A DNA stretch of 64,000 nucleotides from Bathymodiolus brooksi (lineage: Eukaryota > Mollusca > Bivalvia > Mytilida > Modiolidae): assembly GCA_963680875.1 (NCBI GenBank), contig OY804588.1, positions 94,916,233 to 94,980,232 on the forward strand. The letters run 5' to 3'. The first letter of the stretch is position 1, and the number at the start of each line of letters is the position of its first letter. The notes under the pieces are model-generated. The model worked only from the letters and a program-made list of their open reading frames with translations. It made no database searches and was not told where the DNA came from. Shown in pieces: positions 23,563 to 33,300 of this stretch. The translations under genes and the position numbers were made by a program.

Positions 23563-25370
23563 CTCACCTGGCCATAGGCCATGTGAGCTTTTGTCATGGG
23601 TAAGCGTCCGTCCGTCCGTTAGCTTTTCACATTTAAATCTTCTTCTCTGAAACCTCTGAACAGATTTCAACCAAACTTGCCAGAAATGTTCATTGGATGG
23701 TCCTCTACCAGATTTGTGTTTTTGGTGCTGATTTGAAATCCAACATGGCTGCCAGGGTCCATAATGTGTTCTCATTGGCTGAAATTTTAAAAATCTTCTT
23801 GTCAGAAACCACCAAGCCAATTGAATTGTGACTTTGCAGGAATGATCATTGGGTGGTCCTGTACTAAACTTGTGAATCATTTGCCGATCGGATATTCAAG
23901 ATGGCCACCATGACTCGGCTTAGTTTAACATTGGACCCTATGGGAATTTCACATTTTCAGCTTTTTTTCTGAAACCACAAAACAGATTTGAACCAAACTT
24001 GCCAGAAATGTTCATTGGATGGTCATATACAAGATTTTTTATTTTGGCGCTGATCGGAAATCCAACATGGCTGCCAGGGCCCATAATGTGTTCTGATTGG
24101 TCAAAATTTTTTAAATCTTCTTGTTAGAAACCACTAAGCCAATTGAATTGTGACTTTGCAGGAATGATCATTGGGTGGTCCTGTACTAAATTTTTGAATC
24201 GTTTGCCGATCGGAAATTCAAGATGGCCGCCATGACTCGACTTAGTTTAACATTGGACCCTATGGGAATTTCACATTTTCAGCTTTTTTTCTGAAACCAC
24301 AAAACAGATTTGAACCAAACTTGGCAGAATTGTCCATTGGATGGTCATATACAAGATTTTTGTTTTTGGCACTGATCGGAAATCCAACATGGCTACCAGG
24401 GCCCATAATGTGTTCTGATTGGTCAAAATTTTAAAAATCTTCTTGTTAGAAACCACTAAGCCAATTGAATTGTGACTTTGCAGGAATGATCATTAGGTGG
24501 TCCTGTACTAAAATTGTGAATCGTTTGCTGATCGGAAATTCAAGATGGCCACCATGACTCGACTTAATTTTAACATGGGATCCTATGTAAAAAAAAATTA
24601 AAAGTCTTCTCCTCTGAAACCAGTAAGCCAATTTAAAGCAAACATGGCATGAATGGTCCTTAAGTGGTCAACTTTCAAAATTATATCCAGTGATCCAAAC
24701 CTCCATCCAAGATGGCCACCATAATAAGCGGACATAGATTTAACATAGGACCCTATGGGAAATATGTTTAAAAATCTTCTCCTCTGAAACCAGTAAGCCA
24801 ATTTAAAGCAAACATGGCATGGATGGTCCTTAAGTGGTCAATTTTCAAAATTGTGTCCAGTGACCCTGACCTCCATCTAAGATGGCCACCTTCAGCAGAC
24901 ATACTGTAGTTTTAACATAGGACCCTATGGGAAAAATGTTTTAAAATCTTCTCCACTGAAACCAGTAAGCCAATATAGCAAACATGTCATCGATGGTCCT
25001 TAGGTGGTCAACTTCCAAAATTGTGTTCAGTGATCCCGATCTCGGTTCAAAATGGCCGTCGTCAGCAGACATAGTTTTAACATAGGACCCTATGGGAAAA
25101 TTGTTTAAAAGTCTTCTCTTCTGAAACCAGTCAGCCAATTTAAAGCAAACATGGCATGGATGGTCCTTGGGTAGTATACTTTCAAAATTGTGTCCGGTGA
25201 CCACGACCTCCATCCAAGATGGCTGCCTTGAGCAGACATAATTTTAAGATAGAACCCTATGGCAGTATGGGATTTGAATAGTAACTTAGATGTATTCGTC
25301 ATGCAGACATTCTTAAGAAGACTTATTTATGTTAGGTGAGCGATACAGGCTCAACAACACTCTAGTTTTC
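23563..25370. repeat. Dispersed AGCTCACCTGGCC repeat, modular
   Basis: Begins TTAGCTCACCTGGCCATAGG with a CGTCCGTCCGTCCG tract and ends TTAGGTGAGCGATACAGGCT. It is built of diverged tandem modules: three of about 300 bp (AACCAAACTTGCCAGAAATG, CAAGATGGCC.CCATGACTCG) then four of about 180 bp (TCTTCTC.TCTGAAACCAGTA, ATAGGACCCTATGGGAAA). Similar remnants occur at 61965-62510 and 63270-63830. Short open frames on the minus strand are shadows of this repeat. The family type (opening AGCTCACCTGGCC, closing GGTGAGCGATACAGG) is one I associate with mollusc genomes; mechanism unknown. Confidence 0.8.
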
Positions 25371-25765
25371 TACATGCAAATTTATTCATGAAGAAACCAC
25401 TAAATAATCCATATTCCACAAATAAGTAGAATTTTTGGACTACTTAATCTATTATTGGCAATGTACATGTTCATCATCTTTGAACGAAATTATCATAGGA
25501 AACTATTGCAAAAAAAACGGATGCAATTATCTTTTACCGTTTTGAAATTGGGATAATTTCTTTACCTCTATAAAAATCCGTATTTTAAAAATTTGTCGAA
25601 AAATGGTCGAAATTCGATCGTAAGTATCTCGAAAACTAAGTCACGAAGGTATATTTTTCTTTGCATATTTGGAAAGAGCATGTCGAAATTGACCAGATCA
25701 CGAATTTTCATGAAAAAATCAATTGGCAATCCCTACTGTATCGTATTCCCTTAAATATTTTTGGC

Positions 25766-25805
25766 TTTGAGCAAACCTGATGAAGGTTATTCTAGAAACG
25801 TGTCC
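25766..25805 (+). other. Solitary relative of the 39-bp satellite with a hammerhead-like core
   Basis: GGCTTTGAGCAAACCTGATG then AAGGTTATTCTAGAAACGTG matches a satellite unit but carries GAAAC, so CTGATGA...GAAAC plus GTC are in hammerhead ribozyme order (type I arrangement). Stem II would be only AGG/TCT and stem III AC/GT, with no clear stem I. It could instead be the shared 3' end of a retroelement. Confidence 0.3.
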
Positions 25806-25928
25806 TGTACACTAAGTTTGATATCTATGTTTTTATTAGCAGAATTATATTATCTATTGGTAAGCTTTAAAAATTTAACGTTTCTTCTAATGAAGTGCAA
25901 TGAAAAAGCAATATGCAAAATAAATTGG

Positions 25929-26370
25929 AATACGGTTGTTTCGAATCATGTCAATTCCGACCACGTTCCGTCTTTTTAGTGTCTTGATGTCTGAACCCCT
26001 TGGCAGACAACTTCCGGTGTTTATGCTATTACCGTGACAATGTCAGCATATCATAGTCGTAGATGCGGTAGACTTTGATGCTGACAACTGCAAATAAAGA
26101 AAGAAAACAAATTTAATTTTAAAGAAGTAATTGTCTCTGCATTGAAGTCTTTGATACAAATAAAATGATTTAATTGATATCTGTCTGAAAATGTTAAGAT
26201 TTTTTTCAAGTTGAGGATCGAACGTTAAAACGGCACAAATCGATTGGAGTTTTTGTTGTGTACATTGACACCGGAAGTTCAATGCTGAACATTCCATCGA
26301 AATCACATGATCTGGCGGACGAAAATAACAAAATTTTGACGGAATGGAAATGAATCGAAACAACCGTATT
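25929..26370. mobile_element. Foldback/TIR element of about 440 bp
   Basis: Ends AATACGGTTGTTTCGAATCA and, on the opposite strand, AATACGGTTGTTTCGATTCA, extending about 30 bp with ATTCC..CGTTCCGTC similarity. No clear target duplication and no coding capacity. Confidence 0.6.
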
Positions 26371-26441
26371 ATTGCTCAATAAATCGTAAAATAAACCAGT
26401 AACCAATTATCAATGTTGCCACCTTCCTTGGAAACCAACAG

Positions 26442-26695
26442 GGGGCGTAGTGATCGTGATGGTATGGTAGTTGGATTTGCAACTACCAACGCAATCAGTT
26501 CCTATCACCACTATAAGTTGTGAGTTCGAATCCTGCTCATGACGATGTGTCTTCGATACAACATTATGTGGTAAAGTTTGTCAGTGACTTGCGACAGGTC
26601 AGTGGTTTTCTCTGAGTACTCCAGTTTCCTCCACCAATAAAACTGACTGCCATGATATAACTGAAATATTGTTGAAAGTGGTGTTAAGTACCATA
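26442..26695 (+). mobile_element. tRNA-derived SINE, type B, near full length
   Basis: Head GGGGGCGTAGTGATCGTGAT, B-box-like GAGTTCGAATCCTG, middle GTCAGTGACTTGCGACAGGT, CTCCAGTTTCCTCCACCAAT, end GTGGTGTTAAGTACCATAAA followed by poly-A. This is the best copy for defining the family in this window. Confidence 0.85.
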
Positions 26696-26984
26696 AAAAA
26701 AAAACTAACCCCCCTGTAAAACAACAGCACTGAAAGACAACAATTCACAAAAGTCAAAGTCAAAAGTCTTTTGCATGTATTTCTGGTAAAAATGAACATT
26801 AAAAGAAACATTATGTAGATTTTACTGTTTGTATGCACCACTGTCCTGTATAAATATACGAAATCACCCAGGAAAGATATATATACATTGTGTTTCCATG
26901 ATTTCTGTTGCCATCACATGTGCAAAGTAAAATACATCATGATGTTTTCATATCACACACATATATTATACAATTATAGTCTGT

Positions 26985-27125
26985 CGTTGAGGTCAATACG
27001 AGTTTTTATGGACCTTAAAAACAATATTCACCGAAGCCTTTAGGCTGAGGTGAATATTGATTTTCTAAAGGCTGAGGTGAATATGTGAATATTGATGTCT
27101 AAGGTCCATAAAAACTTGTATTGAC
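26985..27125. repeat. Foldback element of about 140 bp
   Basis: Arms GTCAATACGAGTTTTTATGG and its near complement CCATAAAAACTTGTATTGAC surround a tandemly repeated GGCTGAGGTGAATATTGAT core. MITE-like hairpin, non-coding. Confidence 0.7.
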
Positions 27126-27384
27126 CGATACAAAAGACTAATTGTTTTATTACATTAAAATGAAAAGTGAAAGTGAAAGTGAAACCAAGTAAATACGACT
27201 TTTAATCAAACAATATCAAATTTTACGGAATGTCAGGTGACAGCATGATAGCCAATAAAATTGTTTAAATAAAATCATTTCATAATAAATATATATATAT
27301 ATATATATATACAACGTCTGAAAAACCAGTCAACGATCAATCTTATGGATCGTTACGGTATAACAATACTATACAAGTAAAATA

Positions 27385-28430
27385 AATTATAAATGTCTGA
27401 AATGGTTTGTAAAACAACACCAAGTACACAAAACAAAGCGATAAAGAATTAAGCACTTTGTTGAATGACAATAATGTCTCAATTTTATTTTTATTTCTAA
27501 TTAAACATTTTTTTAAATGTGTAGCCCTATTGTGTATTTATATTATTATTATTGTACTTTTATTAATTTATATGTGGGATTTCAATTTTTTTTGTATGTA
27601 TTTATACCCCCGCTCCTCTATTAGGGGGAGGGGAGTATACTGTTTTACCTCTGTCTGTCTGTCCGTCCAAGATATTTTTCGTCACATTTTTCTCAGTAAC
27701 TGATGATGGCAGAAATCTGATATTTGGTCACAAGCGTCATATAGGTATACGATATTGTGGGTAGCGTTTTTGAACCCGTCAGATTCCTACTTCCTGTTTG
27801 CCGATTTTGTTGATTTTTATACACATTTAACATACATTTGTATATGCACATTTTTCGTCGCATTTTTCTAAGCAACTATTGATGACAGGAATCTGATATT
27901 TGGTCACAAGCGTCATATAGGTATGTCATATTGTGGGAAGCGTTTTTGGACCCGTCAGATTCCTACTTCCTGTTTGCCGACTTAGTTGGTTTTTATACAC
28001 ATTGAACATATATGCACATTTTTCGTCACATTTTTCTCAGCAACTATTGATGGCAGAGATCTGATATTTGATCACACGCTTCATATAGGTACCCCATATC
28101 GTGGGAAGCGTTTTTTGACCCGTCAGATTCCTACTTCCTGATTGCCGAAGAGCGGGGGTATCATAAGTGAGCATTAGCTCACAGTTCATCTTGTTTCATA
28201 TGAGTAACATCTGGTTCTTTTGTCCCGCACATTGACAGTCAAAATATTTTTTCCAAATTGTAAAGTTGCCATATTGGTTCGACATTTTTATTTAATTAAA
28301 CATTGATAAAGTCCCTTGGTGGGACGAAAATTTTGTCATTCAATAGTGTTTATTTCTTTATCACTTTGTTTTGTGTACTTGGTGTTGTTTTACAAACCAT
28401 TTTAGACGTTTATATATTTATATATATATA
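27385..28430. mobile_element. Composite TIR element between TA-repeat flanks
   Basis: The inverted arms GGTTTGTAAAACAACACCAA + GTACACAAAACAAAG lie at about 27402-27440 and, reversed, 28362-28402. Outside them ATGTCTGAAAT / ATTTTAGACGT and (TA)n tracts (27288-27311, 28412-28436) close the element. The interior carries the CCCCGCTCC modular repeat (27605-28165). Near the right arm, TTGATAAAGTCCCTTGGTGG then GACGAAAATTTTGTC is hammerhead-like but degenerate. Confidence 0.6.
27605..28195 (+). repeat. Dispersed TACCCCCGCTCC modular repeat
   Basis: Starts TACCCCCGCTCCTCTATTAG, has a CTGTCTGTCTGTCCGTCC tract, then three modules of about 190 bp (CATTTTTCTCAG.AACT.., AATCTGATATTTGGTCACAA, CCGTCAGATTCCTACTTCCT). 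It closes GAGCGGGGGTATCATAAGTG and AGCTCACAGTTCATCTTGTT. Start and end are partly inverted (CCCCGCTC/GAGCGGGG). Shorter copies are at 52900-53035 and 55141-55347. Confidence 0.75.
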
Positions 28431-28436
28431 TATATA

Positions 28437-28785
28437 GGGAGTGGATGTAGTCGAGTGGTCTAGGGCGCTGGACGTAAGGCTAAGCGAATGGTGCTGCAGT
28501 GTAACAATGGTGTGGGTTCAAATCCCGTCGAGGGAAGAACAAAAAAATTTGACAGCTCTAAAATCTAATTCTAACACTGTTTGGTTTAATTTTCAGACGT
28601 ATATATATATACATGTATATACGTCTGAAAATTAAACCAAACAGTGTTAGAATTAGATTTTTGAGCTGTCAAATTTTTGTTCTTCCCTCGATGGGATTTG
28701 AACTCACACCATTGATACACTGCAGCACCTATCGCTTAGCCTTATGTGCAGCACCCTAGACCACTCGACCACATCCGCTCTATAA
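28437..28785. mobile_element. Two tRNA-like SINEs in head-out, tail-to-tail inversion
   Basis: The left copy (+) has GTCGAGTGGTCTAGGGCGCT as tRNA head/A box and GGTTCAAATCCCGTCG as B box. The right copy is its reverse complement (CGATGGGATTTGAACTCACA ... CTAGACCACTCGACCACATC). They meet tail to tail at GTATATATATATACATGTAT. The arms are about 165 bp and highly similar, so the locus can form a long hairpin. The left copy is Leu/Ser-tRNA-like in its GGTCTAGGGCGCTGG start. Probably a third SINE family. Confidence 0.8.
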
Positions 28786-28791
28786 TACAAT

Positions 28792-29150
28792 ATACGTACA
28801 TTGTCGGAAAATATCAAATTTATTTGTACGAGCTTTAGAAACAGGTAGAAAAGCTAGCCGTTGCAAACTTGTATAGCCCGTTTCTCAGCCAGTTCAAATT
28901 AATTTTATATTTAACAACAATGTGCATATATTATGTTTATCCTGCAATATCAAAAAGTGTCAAATTGTCTAAATAACTGAAACAAGCATCGTTCTAATTG
29001 TTTTCATTTGTGTGATCTGTGACGTCAGTGTTATACTGTTACCATTTCTTTCTGTCGCTCTACATGGATCAGATACCAACAATGCTTTATAAGGGACATG
29101 ACCTAATAATACTGAAGTTTATTTGACCACCTTTATTAGTACTTAAAATC
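28792..29150 (+). repeat. Dispersed repeat, copy 1 (pair with 38334)
   Basis: Shares TTGTCGGAAAATAT.., TTTATTTGTACGAGCTTTAG, CAAGCATCGTTCTAATTGTT and ACTGAAGTTTATTTGACC with 38334-38660 in the same orientation and order. Identity is high, with small insertions. Non-coding; either a mobile element or an intron-internal duplication. Confidence 0.75.
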
Positions 29151-29243
29151 ACACAGTTGCAGAATAAATAGAGAATATTAGGATTTGAACAGTGTCAAAT
29201 AAATATAAAAAAAATCTTATAGGTTTTTATTTTAATATTTCAG

Positions 29244-29332
29244 GTGCTTTAGCATTCATTTTCTTTGATGGTAGAATAACATTTCTAAATAGCTATACAC
29301 CAACGCTCAACTTCTACGTCTTACCTATCGTG
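29244..29332 (+). CDS. SLC44A: Choline transporter-like protein (SLC44A type), exon 6
   Basis: 89 nt, acceptor ATATTTCAG, donor ATCGTG|GTGAGT. It encodes G|ALAFIFFDGRITFLNSYTPT|LNFYVLPIV. The end of the helix begun in exon 5, a short outer loop, and the start of the next helix agree with the family pattern G.L.FFFF..RI....P.LNYYW.PI. The frame is fixed by both neighbours (first GT completes Gly; ends on a codon boundary). Confidence 0.92.
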
Positions 29333-30355
29333 GTGAGTATAGAATAATTTAGCATTCACTATGGAACCTGAGAAATTTTCTTATATATGCCATCATTCTC
29401 TTAAGACAAAAAAATGTTCAGTACTCAAAGCCAGGAGAGGTGTCCTAATGAACAGATCAATTTAATCCAAAACAAAAATACATTCCCTTTACATCTGTTG
29501 ATGATTTACTTTATTTATTTATTGAACTTTATTTTATTTTATTTATTGAATATTTATTTTATTTTTTTGTTTATTGAATTCTATTTAAGAAATAAATCAT
29601 GGGAGCCAGAATGTGTTTTGAATTTTAACATGGGTTGGCGGATATTAGTATTTTATCCCGAGCTAGAGACAAGGGATAAAATTTACTAATATCCGCCAAC
29701 CCATGTTAAAACTCAAAACACATTCTGGCTTCCATGAATTATTTTGATTCTGATATGTCTAAGAGTACAACTACGGTAGTATACTTTGATTGGAAGATGG
29801 TATTTTATATTTATGTTTGCGGACAATGTCGCACACAATTTATGCTGCCAAATTCATCAACATGTACATTTACAACGGGAAAGTCAGTCACATGAACCGG
29901 CACATGTGCTATTGAGATTATACCCAATCGATAAATCGCCTGTTTGTTTACAAAGTGAAAGAAGGACGTCATGTTAGAATTAGAAATAATTCATGGAAAC
30001 TGTAAGTCGTTGGAGATTTTAACATGGGTGATATTATTTTTGAAGAAATTTTATCCAGAGTAATACATTTTTGAAAACATTTGCAAAAAGTCCATAGATA
30101 GTCATCCTAAGTATATTTTTTTTATGAAAAAATGAATGTATACATTGTATATTAAAAATACAAATGACACCTTTTAATGATATCTGCACCATAGTCATGT
30201 ATAAATACATGGAATCAACCAGGATTTATGACTAGAGCTTTCCCGTTACAATGTGATAGAGTTTGTCTGTTGTTGTCTTCAGGTACTTTAGTTTCTTCCA
30301 GCAAGAAAACTGTCCACCACGATATTGTTGAAAAATACATTAAATACTTATAGCC
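29333..30355. other. Intron with a palindrome and a SINE fragment
   Basis: 29590-29742 is a palindrome. The arms contain CATGGGAGCCAGAATGTGTT and, in reverse order, AACACATTCTGGCTTCCATG, with AACATGGGTTGGCGGATATT inside, separated by about 30 bp. 30225-30345 is a diverged type B SINE fragment (GTTTCTTCCAGCAAGAAAAC). The remainder is AT-rich. Confidence 0.7.
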
Positions 30356-30379
30356 CCAGTCTGATTAAAATCAGATCTC

Positions 30380-33300
30380 TTACTTTCTCCTGTTTACTAA
30401 TGTGTCGTGGTGTCTTTCTCCTGTTTACTAATGTGTCATGGTGTGTTTCTCCTGTTTACTAAAGTGTCGTGGTGTCTTTCTCCTGTTTACTAATGTGTAA
30501 TGGTGTCTTTCTCCTGTTTACTAATGTGTCGTGGTGTCTTTCTCCTGTTTACTAAAGTGTCATGGTGTCTTTCTCCTGTTTACTAATGTGTCGTGGTGTC
30601 TTTCTCCTGTTTACTAATGTGTTGTGGTGTCTTTCTCCTGTTTACTAATGTGTTGTGGTGTCTTTCTCCTGTTTACTAATGTGTCATGGTGTCTTTTTCC
30701 TGTTTACTAATGTGCCGTGGTGTCTTTCTCTTGTTTACTAATGTGTCATGGTGTCTTTCTCCTGTTTACTAATGTGTCGTGGTGTCTTTCTCCTGTTTAC
30801 TAATGTGTCATGGTGTCTTTCTCCTGTTTACTAATGTGTCATGGTGTCTTTCTCCTGTTTACTAAAGTGTCATGGTGTCTTTCTCCTGTTTACTAATGTG
30901 TCGTGGTGTCTTTCTCCTGTTTACTAATGTGTCGTGGTGTCTTTCTCCTGTTTACTAATGTGTCATGGTGTCTTTCTCCTGTTTACTAATGTGTCGTGGT
31001 GTCTTTCTCCTGTTTACTAATGTATCGTGGTGTCTTTCTCCTGTTTACTAATGTGTCGTGGTGTCTTTCTCCTGTTTACTAATGTGTCGTGGTGTCTTTC
31101 TCCTGTTTACTAATGTGTCGTGGTGTCTTTCTCCTGTTTACTAATGTGTCGTGGTGTCTTTCTCCTGTTTACTAATGTGTCGTGGTGTCTTTCTCCTGTT
31201 TACTAATGTGTTGTGGTGTCTTTCTCCTGTTTACTAATGTGTCATGGTGTCTTTCTCCTGTTTACTAATGTGTTGTGGTGTCTTTCTCCTGTTTACTAAT
31301 GTGTCATGGTGTCTTTCTCCTGTTTACTAATGTGTCATGGTGTCTTTCTCCTGTTTACTAATGTGTCGTGGTGTCTTTCTCCTGTTTACTAATGTGTCAT
31401 GGTGTCTTTCTCCTGTTTACTAATGTGTCATGGTGTCTTTCTCCTGTTTACTAAAGTGTCGTGGTGTCTTTCTCCTGTTTACTAATGTGTCGTGGTGTCT
31501 TTCTCCTGTTTACTAATGTGTCGTGGTGTCTTTCTCCTGTTTACTAAAGTGTCGTGGTGTCTTTCTCCTGTTTACTAATGTGTCGTGGTGTCTTTCTCCT
31601 GTTTACTAATGTGTCGTGGTGTCTTTCTCCTGTTTACTAATGTGTCGTGGTGTCTTTCTCCTGTTTACTAATGTGTCGTGGTGTCTTTCTCCTGTTTACT
31701 AATGTGTCGTGGTGTCTTTCTCCTGTTTACTAATGTGTCGTGGTGTCTTTCTCCTGTTTACTAATGTGTCGTGGTGTCTTTCTCCTGTTTACTAATGTGT
31801 CGTGGTGTCTTTCTCCTGTTTACTAATGTGTCGTGGTGTCTTTCTCCTGTTTACTAATGTGTCGTGGTGTCTTTCTCCTGTTTACTAATGTGTCGTGGTG
31901 TCTTTCTCCTGTTTATTAATGTGTCGTGGTGTCTTTCTCCTGTTTACTAATGTGTCGTGGTGTCTTTCTCCTGTTTACTAATGTGTCGTGGTGTCTTTCT
32001 CCTGTTTACTAATGTGTCGTGGTGTCTTTCTCCTGTTTACTAATGTGTCGTGGTGTCTTTCTCCTGTTTACTAATGTGTCGTGGTGTCTTTCTCCTGTTT
32101 ACTAATGTGTCGTGGTGTCTTTCTCCTGTTTACTAATGTGTCGTGGTGTCTTTCTCCTGTTTACTAATGTGTCGTGGTGTCTTTCTCCTGTTTACTAATG
32201 TGTCGTGGTGTCTTTCTCCTGTTTACTAATGTGTCGTGGTGTCTTTCTCCTGTTTACTAATGTGTCGTGGTGTCTTTCTCCTGTTTACTAATGTGTCGTG
32301 GTGTCTTTCTCCTGTTTACTAATGTGTCATGGTGTCTTTCTCCTGTTTACTAATGTGTCGTGGTGTCTTTCTCCTGTTTACTAATGTGTCGTGGTGTCTT
32401 TCTCCTGTTTACTAATGTGTCATGGTGTGTTTCTCCTGTTTACTAAAGTGTCATGGTGTCTTTCTCCTGTTTACTAATGTGTCATGGTGTCTTTCTCCTG
32501 TTTACTAATGTGTCGTGGTGTATTTCTCCTGTTTACTAATGTGTCGTGGTGTCTTTCTCCTGTTTACTAATGTGTCATGGTGTCTTTCTCCTGTTTACTA
32601 ATGTGTCGTGGTGTCTTTCTCCTGTTTACTAATGTGTCGTGGTGTCTTTCTCCTGTTTACTAATGTGTCGTGGTGTCTTTCTCCTGTTTACTAATGTGTC
32701 GTGGTGTCTTTCTCCTGTTTACTAAAGTGTCGTGGTGTCTTTCTCCTGTTTACTAATGTGTCGTGGTGTCTTTCTCCTGTTTACTAATGTGTCATGGTGT
32801 CTTTCTCCTGTTTACCAAAGTGTCGTGGTGTCTTTCTCCTGTTTACTAATGTGTCGTGGTGTCTTTCTCCTGTTTACTAATGTGTCGTGGTGTCTTTCTC
32901 CTGTTTACTAATGTGTCGTGGTGTCTTTCTCCTGTTTACTAAAGTGTCGTGGTGTCTTTCTCCTGTTTACTAATGTGTTGTGATATCTTTCTCCTGTTTA
33001 CTAATGTGTCATGGCGTGTTTCTCCTGTTTACTAAAGTGTCATGGTGTCTTTCTCCTGTTTACTAATGTGTCATGGTGTCTTTCTCCTGTTTACTGATGT
33101 GTCGTGGTGTCTTTCTCCTGTTTACTAATGTGTCATGGTGTGTTTCTCCTGTTTACTAATGTGTCGTGGTGTCTTTCTCCTGTTTACTAATGTGTCGTGG
33201 TGTCTTTCTCCTGTTTACTAAAGTGTCATGGTGTCTTTCTCCTGTTTACTAATGTGTCGTGGTGTCTTTCTCCTGTTTACTAATGTGTCGTGGTGTCTTT

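Larger units (their letters stand above)
20323..25750. mobile_element. TTAA-flanked DNA transposon (piggyBac/Kolobok-type target), 5.4 kb
   Basis: The left junction is TTAA|AGGAATACGATACAGTAG and the right junction, on the other strand, TTAA|GGGAATACGATACAGTAG. TTAA copies lie at 20319-20322 and 25751-25754. The inverted repeats are short (about 18 bp). The element holds the N-terminal part of a Mutator-like transposase, a type A SINE and a long dispersed repeat. Both TTAA and the AGGG-type start are shared with the element at 49600. Kolobok and piggyBac superfamilies both use TTAA; I cannot separate them from the ends alone. Confidence 0.65.

Noticed and set aside
23431..25302. Several 60-150-codon minus-strand frames with ...YWFQRRRFL... 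repeats
   Set aside because: These are the reverse translation of the tandem modules of the dispersed AGCTCACC repeat (TCTTCTCCTCTGAAACCAGT), not genes.
28441..28540. Genuine tRNA gene (A and B boxes visible)
   Set aside because: The acceptor stem ends do not pair in the tRNA-like head, and an inverted copy with the same non-tRNA tail follows, so it is a SINE.
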